This document shows positions 22,484-35,120 of a stretch of 64,000 bases of DNA, one piece after another. Location of the stretch: positions 1 through 64,000 of the forward strand of contig JAIOTZ010000274.1 of the NCBI GenBank assembly GCA_023374045.1. Direction: 5' to 3'. The notes below the pieces were generated by a model, which did not search any database, was not told where the DNA came from, and saw only the letters and a program-made list of their open reading frames with translations. The DNA is from Limonium bicolor (lineage: Eukaryota > Streptophyta > Magnoliopsida > Caryophyllales > Plumbaginaceae). Every line of letters starts with the position of its first letter. The first letter of the stretch is position 1. The position numbers were made by a program, and so were the translations under genes.

Positions 22484-22513
22484 AATCCAGTCAACTCTGT
22501 TGGGATTACCACA
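22484..22513. mobile_element. TIR element 2, right terminus
   Basis: AATCCAGTCAACTC...TTGGGATTACCAC completes the element broken at 18260. It matches the right end of TIR element 1 (GGGATTGCCAC). The end position is approximate. Confidence 0.55.
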
Positions 22514-23202
22514 TAATACGCAGCCGCCGCAGCCACTAATTTTTTATTTGATCACTGATGCAATATATAAGATAGAAAACCTTTAACTGAAGTGACTACT
22601 CAACTAACTTAATTATATTATATGAAAGCTTTACTCGTGAATTGCTTCACTTCACATTGAATAAAAATTCAACAACATGTAACACAGTTACAAAATCTTG
22701 TAAAAACCTAGAGCAAGCTCCACAGAAATATATTACGACACTTATAACCTCTCTGAAAGCATGCAGCTATATGTAACTATGTACTTATATTTATCGCATG
22801 CAAAATACAATAGAGCACGGTACGGAGCCTAGTAGTTACATCTTTGCTCTTTCATAGTCGCTAATGTGGCACAATTACAAAACCTCCCAGAAACCTAGAG
22901 CAAGTTCCATACAACCAATAATACAACGCCTATAATCTTCTGAAATACATAAAAAAAATCTAGGGAGCAAGACACCTAGTAATTACATCTTTGCTCTTTC
23001 ATAGTCACTAATCTAGACTCCAATTATCATTAATCAACACAATACTTATCCATATCAAAACTTATAGTTTAACCATATATTAATAAATAATAACTTGACA
23101 AGTGTATTATGGTAAGTTTCAAATGTGTTTCAGTTACAAATATACTTCAATCTTATTGTGAGACATGTCCATTTTTTACAAAGCTTTGAAATCTTCCATT
23201 TA
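22514..23202. other. Unassigned AT-rich spacer with a degenerate duplication
   Basis: I see no gene. A stretch of about 180 bp is present twice in diverged form: CCTAGAGCAAGCTCCA near 22709 and CCTAGAGCAAGTTCCA near 22891, and ACATCTTTGCTCTTTCATAGTC near 22840 and 22987. ATTTA at 23198-23202 is the target duplication of the next LTR. Confidence 0.5.
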
Positions 23203-23290
23203 TGTAACACCCCTACCGCTAATACCGTCCTTACTGTACAAAAACTCACCTTCGCAGCGGATAATACATACTCAACGGCGGGTGTACAAT

Positions 23291-23634
23291 GCCGCTAGTC
23301 ACCCACGTGACTAACAAGGCTAGCTACACTACTACATGCTATCGGTCTGATGAATTGAACATACCGAGTACTCACACAATGCATTACTTTCCCTTGCATA
23401 CTCAACCATATTTCAATTACAACTCCAATACAATACTATACCGAGTATACTACAATCCTTATATTACCGATACAGTTTGGACTTCCAAATTCGCATTACA
23501 ATACAAGTACAAATCCTATAATTCAACTACCCATGCTTACATAGCAATCCCCGTCCTACTCTCTCGAACGGTGGTCAGCTTTGAATACCTGTAAAAAAAA
23601 AAACGTCGCCCCTAGGGGCTCAGCAAAATTGTTG
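23291..23634 (-). other. Structured LTR end (leader hairpins)
   Basis: First stem GCTAGTCAC-CCAC-GTGACTAAC framed by GCC and AAGGC (23291-23320), with one C.A pair on the + strand. The second set is GCCCC-TA-GGGGC and CAGCAA...TTGTTG (23608-23634). The tRNA-like box CGCAGCGGAT is at 23253-23262. Confidence 0.65.
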
Positions 23635-24712
23635 CATATGAAATTCGCATATACCGCGTGCTAACCGCGGTACGCCGACTACTTTGGGTCGAATATACAT
23701 GGAGTTCATTTTACATGCATACATACATACTATTACTACATAGTACAATCAACAATACTTACTTACTTATACAAGGTTCGTTACCTACCAAGGAAGACAC
23801 GTTGTCCGTCAACCGTTCGTTAGTTATTCGTTCGCAAAGTTTCCACCAAGCTTAACCTTACTTACTCGTTGTTTTACTCACGTTGCACTCGCTACCTTAC
23901 TCATTATTTACTCATGTTCTACTCCGTACTCACTACTACTACTACTTACTCTTACTCAGTACTCATCACTTGCTCACGCATACTCAGTACCCATACCCTT
24001 CTCCTTACTCGTACTTACTCATTGCTCGCTACTCATTACATACTCATACTTACTCATTACTCATTACTCATTACTTTACTCATACATACGCAATACTCAA
24101 TACTCATTACTTTTGGTCTCTGGGCGGAGTCATACACAAGACTCGCCACCGGGCCTACAAATTCAAAGGTTATACACTTAGCTCCTCAAATATACAAGTG
24201 TCCATTTGTTATACCCAAAATTTTGACCCCCCTGGTTAAGGTCTACGAGGTTTTGGTGTTGTGAGGGATATTTCAATCAAGTAGTGAGATTCCGGCCCGA
24301 TTGGCGTGTTCCATGGCATGGGGAGCAGCTTCGTCATTGTCAGGGGCGTTTTCGTAATTGTTAAGGCCCCTGAGGCCTCCTATAAGTTTTCTCTCTCCTC
24401 CAAGGGATGTCCAAATCAGCTTGAAATGCTTTGATATTTTAACCCATGATAGAGGATGGCACTTTAAGCATAATGGCGTTGGAATTTTGATTTTTCGAAT
24501 TTCCAATAATTTTTAGCAATTTCTGACTGAATCTGACGGGAAATTCAATTTAAAAATATTCCAACATTTAAAAAATTCGGTTCCACCTCAGAAAATTCAT
24601 AAATCCATCCTTGACATGTGGTTAAAATTTCACAGCAAAATTCCTTTGGGAAGTTTTTAATTAAAATACCAAAAAATCTTATTTTTACTAGATTTCTTTA
24701 TCTTTAAGAAAG

Positions 24713-24725
24713 TCTATATAAGAGG
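24713..24725 (+). promoter_or_regulatory. TATA box of the Ogre-like LTR
   Basis: TCTATATAAGAGG about 500 bp into the LTR, followed 70-90 bp later by a CT run and an A/C-rich leader, as in plant LTR promoters. Confidence 0.6.
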
Positions 24726-25290
24726 ATAGGTTTTTGGATAAAAGGAGGATCTCATAACCTCAAGAACCCTAGACTCTCAAAGAAGGCAGTCGTCTCTCTC
24801 TCTCTCCACGTTTTTAAACTCCAGAGCCACAATCAAACACCGAAATCTCACCAAAATCAACACCAAAACATATTTTCAACTCCCACAACATCAATCATCA
24901 AACATCAATCAAACCACCTCCAAAACGTGAAGAACAGCAAGAACGACCAACAACCAGGAGCTTGGTTCGAAAACCTTTTGGGTCTGCCATCAACGGAGCA
25001 CTCGACGAATCCCGGTGTGAAGAATCGTTGTGAATCCGAAGGTAGAACAGGTAGAAACTCCACTTCCCTAATTTCTATGGTATTATCTGTCTTGCCTCAA
25101 AATTTGGCTCAAACTAACCCTTCTACGCTGTGCTGTTTGTTTAAGCTTCTGTCCAATAACTGTTTACCAAGTTTCGTGCTTAATTCGAATTCAAATTGAA
25201 AACTTTAAATCACTAACGTCTTGTACATCTTTCAGGCTACACACCATAAAATTTGAGCCAAAAAACACTTTCGGGAACAGCTTCAACGCC

Positions 25291-25553
25291 GCCGTCCGAG
25301 GGCGGTCCGCACTCACAGACGTCGTGTCCGGGGTCCCGGACTCCCTGTCCGTAAGCCCGGACGCCCACGGACGGCGGCGGGATTTTTAAAAAAATTCAAA
25401 ATTTAGGTTTTCTAATAATGTCCGGGCCCACGGACAGCCTGTCCGTGGCCCGGACTTTGCAATTTTTTTGTTTTTCCTTTAATTTCGATTCTTCTGTATA
25501 ATTAGGTTAACTGGGGTCCGTGGTCTCGGACATGGGGTCCGTGGCTACGGACG
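25291..25553. repeat. GC-rich inverted-repeat array in the Ogre-like LTR
   Basis: Repeated GTCCG/CGGAC words in inverted pairs: GCCGTCCGAGGGCGGTCCGC, GTCCGGGGTCCCGGAC, GTCCGGGCCCACGGAC...GTCCGTGGCCCGGAC, GGTCCGTGGTCTCGGAC. The words resemble the arrays of the Del/Tekay-like LTRs although this LTR belongs to another lineage. Confidence 0.75.
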
Positions 25554-27030
25554 TAAGCAAAATTCGACCTAATTCTGCCTCTGAAACCCTAGTTTAGGTA
25601 GCTTTTAATTTCACTTTAATTTTCTATCAAAAAATGCTAAAAACACAAAAAAAAAAAAACAGAAGCTCGCGCACTTAGGTTAAAACGACTCGTAATAAGC
25701 CGTAAATAAACCAAGTAGAGGAAAAATGACCTAGGAAGGGTAATGAAAGTAATTGAACCCAAAATAAGTCGAATACCAAGCCCCTGAACCCGAACTCTAC
25801 CTTTCCTGATTTACTCTAGGTTAAAATTAGGTGGCGACTCATAATAGGTTCCGGTGAGCTAGCTTAGGTTTTAATAATTATTGTTATATGGCATAGTTAT
25901 TAATCTTAGGTTTTAAGTGGACCTAAAATCCGATTAGATCCTAATCAACTTAATCCACATAGAATAGGGGTTTAAAATCGAGGCTCACACAATTTTTACC
26001 GGACCACTCAAATTCCCAACACTCCTCTCTTGGAGTATCTTACAATCTCAAGGATTAGCCTAGAAGATATCTCTCACGATAACCTCCACTAGTTAGGGAA
26101 TTACCACCGTAATAGTTCCTAGAATTAAGGGTTTCCCCAACGTATCGAATACTCTTATGTTCGGGACATTACTCACATCAGTCGGGTCCTCTCATAGTGG
26201 GTTGACTAATTTGCTAAGGGGTTTGAAGATCCCTCATCATTCTTTACTACTCTCATGGTTCATGACTTGCACCAACCTTAATTCCTCTAATAGGGTTTAT
26301 TTATATTCTTCCACTACTTATTGATTGAGGATTGTTCATTTCGGTTCTCCTACCGTTATCGGGAGGTTACTAATCCCGTACACTCTCTCACATTCTGGTG
26401 AGTTCATTGGTTTGTGTTATTGTTTCTTGGTTCTTTAGTTCAGTGTGTTTCTACATTTCCATTAATTCACAACACGACTCTTACTATGAGTCACTAACAA
26501 CAGGACTCATCTATGAGTCGGTCTACACTAAGTCAAGCCACACAATCAATCAAGAAGGGTTAGCTCATACACCATACAGCAAGACATACAATGAAAGGCA
26601 ATAAACCGTTTTCATGCTTTAGTCTTGATTAGCCGGCATACAGCACACAAATCAACGTAACTCGGTTAGCATACGGGGCATGAGAAAATCATACCTTTCA
26701 CCGGGGTTAGCTTTACCGTGTGTTCCCTTGTTCCTTGGTTCCCACTTGTTCCACTGGTAATGTTTCCAACATTGCTGTTAATACTTTGCTCATACGATAC
26801 ACAAATAATTACTACTCCCATACTTACCCCGTTATCCCGGTATACGTAATGTTCTTATACTCTCAACTTTCTTAATTACTCTTCATGCTTGTTTTCCTAC
26901 TCATATTCTTACTTTCTTACCATTGGTGTTACATTAATGGCGTATTACTAAAGTCCTTTATGTATGTACATATCTATATATATACATACATATGATTACT
27001 ATGTTATTTTTTTTTTTTTGTAAGTTAGGG

Positions 27031-27238
27031 CTGACCAACCCACCGACCGACCCAACCCCTTGGGTCGGTGCATTCTAGTTTTCCGTCCTCTGAAATTCTC
27101 CCGACCGACCCAGAACTGTTCCGACCGACCCATACACCTCTGGGTCGGTCCATTCCATAAAGTTTACGTTCCATCGTCTATGCTCCGACCGACCCACCGA
27201 CCGACCCAACCTCTAGGTCGGTCCGGTCCAGAATATTC
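27031..27238. repeat. GC-rich palindrome array in LTR (CCGACCGACCCA family)
   Basis: About three units of CCGACCGACCCA...TGGGTCGGT followed by CATTCTAG / CATTCCATAAAG / CCAGAATATTCC. Layout as in the other LTR arrays. Confidence 0.8.
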
Positions 27239-28378
27239 CTACTGATTTTGTTTTTCACTTCTTTCCTTACCCATTTCTTCCCCAATCTTCCTACATGTAA
27301 TCCCACATGTTTTAGTACCATTTAGGCTTCCTAAAATGCCTTAATCCATCCACCAATCCCATTACTAAATTCATCAATCAACTTACACAATTTCTTTACT
27401 TCTTCTTCAACACTTATGCAACAGTTTTTGTTTCCCTTATGCTACAGATTTTTAAACTCAACCCTACCATCCAATACTTCCTCAACCAATGCCATTCCTA
27501 GCATCCTAAATACTTCACCTTACCATTCCAATTCATTTCCAAGCCATTACACTACCTATACCCAAGTCCAACTCTCTTCTTACCAAATCTTGCACACTAA
27601 TTTTTCCTAGTTCTTCAATGCATTTTGATACTTCCTTGCTACAGATTTTTACCTTCCCATTTCCCATATTACAACTACCATTCCATAGCTACTAAACATT
27701 TCTACTAAGTCCAATACTCACCTTGGTTCTCCCATTCACCAAGTCATCCATAAATGTGCATATTCTTACCAAATTTTGCTATAGTTCACCTACAATTCTA
27801 ACTTCTCCACATACATACTTTTTCATCAAATTCATTCCTAATCTAGCCACACCCTTACAATGGTCCTACCAGCAATCAAAGCTACACAATCCATCTCAAT
27901 ACATCAATACTCCATCAAACAACAATACTCATACTCATTCACAATGTACTTGGCTCTAAGGCCTACAATTCACTTACTAGTTCCCAAATACTCAAAACTT
28001 CATAAACCTCAATACTAATAATATAGTTTAGGTTCTTTTATTTGCTCACCCATTCCCATTACTCTAAGGCATTAAAATTAAGCATTAAGAAGGAGCTCTT
28101 ACCTTGAGCTTATAATTTCCTTCTTTCTTTTCCAATTCTTCTCCTCTCTTTCTTGCACAAATCGGTCACATGGGGAATGGAGTTGCCAAACTCCATTCCC
28201 ATCCCCCAAAGCACACAAAACAAGTATAATTAACATACTAACCCTTTAATTAATGCTAGTTCATAGAAATGTTTAAAGCAAGTTTTCTAGGGTTTACCTT
28301 TGGGGTGTTTTAGGAGGGGTCTTAGCCCTTGGTTCAAGAAGGAGAATCCACCACCATTGCAAGGTGAAATTGATGCTC

Positions 28379-28381
<3 letters not shown>

Positions 28382-28460
<79 letters not shown>
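28382..28460. repeat. (GA)n microsatellite
   Basis: About 39 uninterrupted GA units inside the solo LTR. Confidence 0.95.
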
Positions 28461-28462
<2 letters not shown>

Positions 28463-29643
28463 AGGCATTACATAGGGGTAAAAATCGGTTATGAAGAGAG
28501 ATAGAGAAAACATGAAGTTTTCATGGAGATTTTTACCTTAATGGAGAGAGGAGACTCCAAGCTACCCATTGGTGCTATTTTCTCTTTGAATGGGGAAAAC
28601 CCAAGGAGATGAACTTTCTCATTTTTGGATTTTGAAAAGAGAGAAGTGTAGAGGATGATGAGGGGATTACAAATATGTAATTATTTTTGTGATTGGAGCT
28701 CAAATGAAGGTAGAGCATGGAGAGAAAGAAGGGAAGCCATTGTTGGTCTTGGAGCTTCCAAAAATCGCCAGCCCCCATGGAGAAGGAGAGAGAAATCGGT
28801 GGGGGAAGGAGAAAGGAGAAAGAGAAATGAGATAGTGAGATGAGAGAGTGTGGGGGTTACTTTTTACTTTTTTATTTGTCCTTTAGCATATTAGGAAGTA
28901 AAGGGGTGTGTGAGAGAGGGGGCTGCCGACCCACACACACACACACATTCACATTTTTGCTTTTTATTTACAAAAGTGGACACACTAGTTTTATTTTATT
29001 ACACTCTCACCCCACTACTTCCCGGTTGTTACAGTTTTTACTAACCGGGACCCGTTTTCCGGAATTTTCTTGTTTCTTTAATTTTATTGGTTATTAAGCT
29101 TCCATTAATGCTTAATTATTGTTACATAGTGATTTATAATTTTTTTACGGGTTCGTTTGACCACTTAAAGTCACGTTTTCGGGTTTTCTCGAAAAACGTG
29201 TGCTAAAGCTCTATTAGCGTTTTAATACATTATTTGGATCCGTTTTCTTCAGGAGTTGTTCCCATATATTATTTAGGCCTTATTAAGCCTTAAGAATTCA
29301 TATAATACGCTAACCGAGGTCTCATACCTCCTATGGTTATTTAATGCTTATTTAGCAGTTTTCGCTTTTTAAAGCGTTTCTTTATTTCTTTTGGATTTAT
29401 TTTCCTTACCAAAATTACTTAGGCACTATTAGTCCCTTAAATACCATATTAGAATAATTTAATCACCATATTTAGGTTCGGGATATTTCAATTTACAGCT
29501 CGTACACAGCCGTTCACTTGTGGCATTTTGGGGTAACATTTTTGTTTGGCATATTTCCTATTGCCAGTTCGGAATTCAAATAGAGCATATTTACTCTAGG
29601 ACAAACTTATGTCGCATTTATACTGCTCCCTTCTTCCCACACA

Positions 29644-29794
29644 GAGCATGTATCTTTTTGTTCGCCAATTAAGATTGCAAAATTATCGTAAGTGAAGAGA
29701 ATGAATAGAGGTGTAGAGCATATGTGTATCTTGCTCACCAGTTAGGGTTGCAACATTACCGTGAGTGAATAGAATGAAAGAGGAGCGGAGTATG
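29644..29794. repeat. About 72-bp tandem repeat, left half
   Basis: Two units starting GAGCATGTATCTTTTTGTTC (29644) and GAGCATATGTGTATCTTGCTC (29716), with the start of a third at 29788. Each holds CCARTTARGRTTGCAA and GTGAGTGAAKAGAATGAA. The 25-kb insertion 29795-55240 splits the third unit. Between 29496 and 29643 I see nothing recognisable. Confidence 0.8.
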
Positions 29795-29900
29795 TGTAAC
29801 ACCCCACTCGGTAATCACGTCATAATCACTCACGTAGCATAATTAAACACGTCTCGCAGCGGTAATTAAAACATTAATAATCCTCACAAGAGTGTCACAT

Positions 29901-30198
29901 GCCATTACTCGCCCATGCGAGTAAAGAAGCATAAATAAGTAATAATGAACAACACTGACAATATATATACATAACCGCAGTGATAACGAGATACTAACCT
30001 ATACATCCTTCTAAATCCTTAATCAATCTCAATGACAAGTGAGCGTCTAAATTATCCTGATGGTATACAACGTCAATAGCATATTAAACTAACAACCATC
30101 CTAGTTAGGTGAAACTCTACTACCCGGTTCCCGCACTTCGGCTTCTACGGTAATCATCATCTGCACATATGCCATAAAGGCTCAGCGATAAACGCTGA
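29901..30198 (-). other. Structured LTR end (leader hairpins)
   Basis: First stem TTACTCGC-CCAT-GCGAGTAA (29901-29930), all eight pairs complementary but differing from other families at three positions on both sides. The second set is GCC-ATAAA-GGC and CTCAGCG-ATAAA-CGCTGAG (30171-30198). The tRNA-like box CGCAGCGGTA is at 29855-29864. Confidence 0.7.
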
Positions 30199-33100
30199 GT
30201 ATGCTAGGTCTGGACCCTATTGGTCACTTAATAGTCATGGTCGCCATTATTAGGTTCGTTACATGCTTTACCGGTGTACATGTATAATAAGCAGTAAACA
30301 CATGAATGGCGGTAAAATAAACAGTTAAGGCAATCACTACAATTCACACACAACATCACACAACACAATATATCACAACAACAATAAACGGGTAGCCGTT
30401 AGTAACGGTCTGGTTATTCATTTAATCACACGACCCCCCCGGGTCCTCATCACATCACAACACAACGTCAGTGGGTGTCAAGTTAGGACAACCTGTATTT
30501 GTATTTCATTATGCACAGTCGTCCTGGTGGCACCAGCATTAGTGCACTACGGCCAAAGATATAAGATCTCGGGACTTCCTTTTTGCCTAAAAGACGTCAT
30601 TTAGTTTGGGGCCAAAGGCCGAGTACCAATAATGGTACGAACCGACCAACGATCTATGTAGGCTCGTGGCAACACTAGAGTCTAAAACCCGATCCGGGAA
30701 AAACAACTCAAAAGATCTCTCTGCGCATCCAGTAGTCCAAGACTACCTGGACTTATTCTCCTCCACCAATGTTCAATTATGTGTTTTAGTTATTCGAATA
30801 CCGAAGGTATAATTTTGGTTATAACGAGTTCACTTATCACTTAGCCGCCCTAAGGGTCTTACGCATGCCTAGAAGTCATCTAGATCATATACATGTTTGA
30901 GAGCCGTGCTCTAGAGAATGACAATGTTGTGTCCCGTACCTAAGTAATTTACTTAGGCTAGTATATATATACAATCATAATATTAGGTGGGTTATATCAG
31001 TTAACAACAATCACATCACATTAAATGTATATGTGTTTTATATAAGTCGATCTATAGTCGACATAGTATTAGTCCCGAAGGACGTTCGCGCACAATTAAT
31101 GATGCAGGAATTTAAACAGTTAAACTTCACATAACATAATCATAGATACACACACACATACATACATACATTACACACGTTATTCAACACACATATCTGC
31201 GCCCGAGGAAGTCCTCAGGACATCTCAGATCAGACCCCTTTACATACCGTTCACCAAAGACCTAGGTTGCGCAGTAGACCACTAGCTCGTCAAACGCCTT
31301 TGTCGGTGATACGATCTAGATATCAAACACACTACAAGTCAATCCACATGACTTATTTAAGCTCGGTAAGTCCGAACAACACAAGTAATCCCGACCTTTC
31401 ATCCCCGGATTTCAATAGTTATTTGTTAAGGTATCGTTATATGAACTCGTCAGTCATAGTACATATTAACTACCAACGCCCGGGTTTATTTAAATGGGTC
31501 GGTTCTAAAAGCGTCTTAGTTGTAGCATTTTCAAACGTTAGGATTTATTTCTTATATTTACAAGTATACCAATATTTATTCACATTTATACTTATGTATT
31601 GATTTAACCGTTCCAGTTAGGTATACGAACATACGATTATAATATATAATTGCATGTATTCATGCAACATTAATTTGCATCGCAATTTATGCTTATGCAC
31701 TTATGTTTTATGGCATTATTATTTAAGCATTTAATATTGTATCATATATCATACATCTCATTATTCATCTTAATAAACTATACATTAATTTGTAATTGTA
31801 TGACTTATAGTATATAGTTATACTAATGTCATAACACTTGTCATTTATTATTGCATGACATTAAAAGCCATATTGTATTCACTTGGTATATGGTCTCGGT
31901 TTTTTTTTACATATATATATATGCATAAGTTGTTTTCGGTTATATATATATATATATATATTGTTATTATTTGATTTTAATCATATACTATATAGTTGCA
32001 TGTATTCATGCAATATATTATATAGTTTCCAACTATACCATATACTTATTATGTATATGTTTTTAATATAATCTTGCGCAACACATATATACACTTATAC
32101 ATTCATATTTCATAAGTTATATTCTTATAATATATGTCACATTATTATCATCTTATGGAAGATGATTATTCTCATTTGTTGCATTATTTTATGCAATTTT
32201 TATTAAGAACTTTAGCTTAATATTTGGTAACATTTCATGACATACATTTAAAGTTCCTAAGGTTTATTTTGTACTAACCTTAGTTTATAAGTTCCACTTT
32301 CTCATTAATTGTCACATTATTTTATGTGAATGTTATTAGTGATATTTGTTTCATTTAATCACATTAATACTATATAATATCTATAGTATTTACATCATTG
32401 TAAACCATAGTTTAAAATCAATTTCCACACAGCACTTATTTGCGCCAAGGCCCTTAAATCTTATTAATTATGCTTTGACCACACAATCTTATACGATGTT
32501 ACATTAATATCATTATACCATATAATATGATATTTTATATGACATTAAGTATTATAACCTAAGGTTTTAATAAAACCATATGGTGTTGGTGTAAGGCATG
32601 TGTACCAATATGCTGATTTTCATTAACCTCCCAAATATTCCATTATTACAATTTTGCCACATATTTAATTTAATGTTATACATATCATATGTTATAACAT
32701 TTTAACCTTATAATAAACATAACCTATAGTTTTATTATAAACTATATATATTGCCGGTTTGACACGTGTTTTATACTTCATTTTTCTTCATTCTACATAC
32801 TTTTCATTTATTACAATTACACCACACATATTATAGAATGTGGCATATACTTTATATTATATCATTTTAATACCTATAATTTGTATAACCTACGGTTTTT
32901 AATGACCCCTTTTAATTGCGAACAACCCTATGGCTTGTTGCAATTTATTTTTCTCACCCTCCACTTTCTGAAATTGTGCTTTGGCCCAGTTTTTATAACA
33001 TATGTTTTTAATTCCATTAAAACTATATGTTATACACTTTTCTTTATAAAATCATTTATATTACTCCAAAAATTCCCAAACTTTATAATGATGATATAAA

Positions 33101-34374
33101 CTATTATATTAACAATCTTAACCCCACATACTCTTTTATTTACGGTTGCACCACAGTTTTCATAATGTATACTTTTAATGTTACAACAACATATATTATA
33201 CACTTATCTTAGTATATAGCCTTTTATTTTTATTTCAAAAATTACTAAACTTTGCCCAAATGTTATAAAGTGTTATATTTACTGTTTGGACACCATATTT
33301 TTGGTATTTGCAGTTTATACCCCATAAATTTTGTAAATTCAATATTTAGCTTATAATGTTATTATAAGTTCATAAATTAATTATTTATGACATTAAATTT
33401 GGTCAAGGTACCAAACATGGTCAATATTGACCGATTGACCTCTAGTTTGACCACAAGTTTAACTAATTACAATTTTGACCTAAAATTTCTAGAAATTACA
33501 TTTTGACCCCAATTATTGCAAAACTTTATAAAATTCATTTAATAACCTTTTAAAGTATAGTTTTCGGACCTATTTAATATTCAGCCTCTAAGATTTATTT
33601 TAATTACAAATAACCCCAACTTCATTTTGGTAATATTTATTTAATTCTAAAATTGATTTAGATTTAATAAAAACATAAAATTAAATAGCCTAAGGTATAT
33701 GGCCTTATTACAAATCTTAACATATACTATAAATTACACATAAATGTCATAAAAGACATTATTCACCCACGGCTTGGTATATACATTTGTAACAATATTT
33801 ATAAATTATATTTTAACTAATTAATTAAATTCCATGACATGATATGTCACATATACATTAGGTTAATTACCCAAAAATGTTATAAAACATTTTAATGTAT
33901 AGTTTGGTTATATATAGCCATATAAGCACCCGGTTTTTATTATTTCCCCTTAATGTTTTTAATAATTGCATTTTAACCACTTAAATCATTTTCATGGCAT
34001 TATAAGCCATCTTAATATATGGTAAACTAGCCAAAAGTGTTAGTTAACATTTTGGCACTTAATTAAGTCATTTAAACCCAATGTTCATAGAATCGTGATC
34101 CGGGTCGTAGGATCGTACGATCCTACGATCCCACCTCATAAGTACGATTCGGATTGGTGCTAGACTCGGATTTGGTAGGATCGTGGTAGGATCGGGTAGG
34201 ATTGGTGGGATCATTCAGAATCGTGATCCAGCATCGATCCCACCATTTTACATTTTATAACATACAAATATATAAAAGAACATAAAATGAGCTTTATCTT
34301 ACTCACTGATATCACCTCACGTCCTTACCTAATGACTTAACTCGTATTTCCTAAATTATAATCCTAACTTATTC

Positions 34375-34575
34375 AATCTTCCTCTTCATTCAACCACAGT
34401 AGCTTCAATCCTCTTCATTCAACCACCAAAGTGAACATCAACTACAATCCTCTTCATTTTACCAATAAAGCGAAGTAGCACAGCAGCTTCAATCCTCTTC
34501 ATTTTACCAACCAAGCGAAGTAGCACAACAGCTTCAATCCTCTTTGTTCAAATAGCAAAGAGAACAGCCACACAA
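34375..34575. repeat. About 45-bp tandem repeat inside the hAT element
   Basis: Five units starting (CTT)CAATCCTCTTCATTCAACC/TTTACC, each followed by AAAGCGAAGTAGCACARCAG or similar. A single related word, CCTCTTCATTCAACCAG, recurs at about 52331 beyond the nested LTR. Confidence 0.8.
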
Positions 34576-34704
34576 CAACTTTAATCCAAAATCGAACAGC
34601 AGCACATGTAACACCCCTACTATTAATCCTTTACTTACCGTCTAATCATCCTACTTATACGACTACACGCAGTGGAATTTACTACTACTACGGGTGATAC
34701 AACG

Positions 34705-35120
34705 CCGCTAACCGCCCATACAGCTAGCTAGGCTTACACTACTTACAGTCACGGTCTGATGTCTAAATAACACCGAGCTACTACATGACATACCACTTAC
34801 AAAATATCGTATACTTATAATGCTGGATTACCGAGTATCAAAGCATAGTTAATTACATCCCTTTCAAGTCTACCAAAAATAAAGAGTTCCCACATACTAC
34901 TCATCTATACCAATTCCCAAACCTTTCAGTATCCAAAAGGGTGTACCCCATGGTACACCGGCTAAACAAAAAGGCCTATAGCCATGTACAACTTAGTACA
35001 CCATTCACAATTCATTAATTACAATAAAAAAGAAATCATCTTGAGCTCACAAGTCTTTACCCTTCTCGAGCACCTGTAAAATATTAAAAACGGTGCCCCA
35101 AGGGGCTCAGGAAAAAGCTG
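34705..35120 (-). other. Structured LTR end (leader hairpins)
   Basis: First stem GCTAACCGC-CCAT-ACAGCTAGC framed by GCC and TAGGC (34705-34734). Three of nine pairs are A.C on the + strand, so G.U in a minus-strand RNA. The second set near 35095-35120 is GCCCC-AA-GGGGC and CAG...GCTG. The tRNA-like box is CGCAGTGGAA (34668-34677). Confidence 0.6.

Larger units (their letters stand above)
24207..25989 (+). mobile_element. Solo LTR of an Ogre/Tat-type Ty3/Gypsy element (1.78 kb)
   Basis: It begins TGTTATACCCAAAATTTTGACC, a start typical of Ogre/Tat LTRs, and ends ...GGCTCACA. Flanks CCATT (24202-24206) and CAATT (25990-25994) fit a 5-bp target duplication with one mismatch. A TATA box TCTATATAAGAGG at 24713-24725 gives the + direction. 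A CT-rich leader and a possible splice donor (GAAG|GTAGAAC, near 25040) follow. GTGGCGACTC near 25832 recalls the tRNA-binding text of this lineage and may mean the true LTR edge is nearer there; that is uncertain. No coding region is attached. Confidence 0.7.
23203..29490 (-). mobile_element. Solo LTR, Del/Tekay-like, interrupted by an Ogre-like LTR
   Basis: Starts TGTAACACCCC and ends GGGATATTTCA. Target duplication ATTTA is at 23198-23202 and 29491-29495. Without the nested insertion (24207-25989 plus one target copy) it is about 4.5 kb. Its left part is close to the LTR at 18261-22478. A TACTCA-rich simple block lies at about 23860-24110, where element A has CTTAAT-rich DNA. Confidence 0.9.

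Noticed and set aside
24927..25199. 90-codon frame in the Ogre-like LTR
   Set aside because: It is in the transcribed leader part of the LTR and passes through the probable splice donor. Such chance frames are usual there, and no domain is seen.
24207..25989. Full-length Ogre element
   Set aside because: Only one LTR-like unit is present, with near-matching 5-bp flanks and no gag-pol.
27060..27245. Frames over the palindrome arrays (2760-3134, 27060-27245, 57134-57481)
   Set aside because: Repeated palindromes stay open by composition in several frames on both strands at once, which is not a coding signature.
28300..28494. 64-codon frame with an Arg-Glu repeat
   Set aside because: It is the translation of the (GA)n microsatellite.
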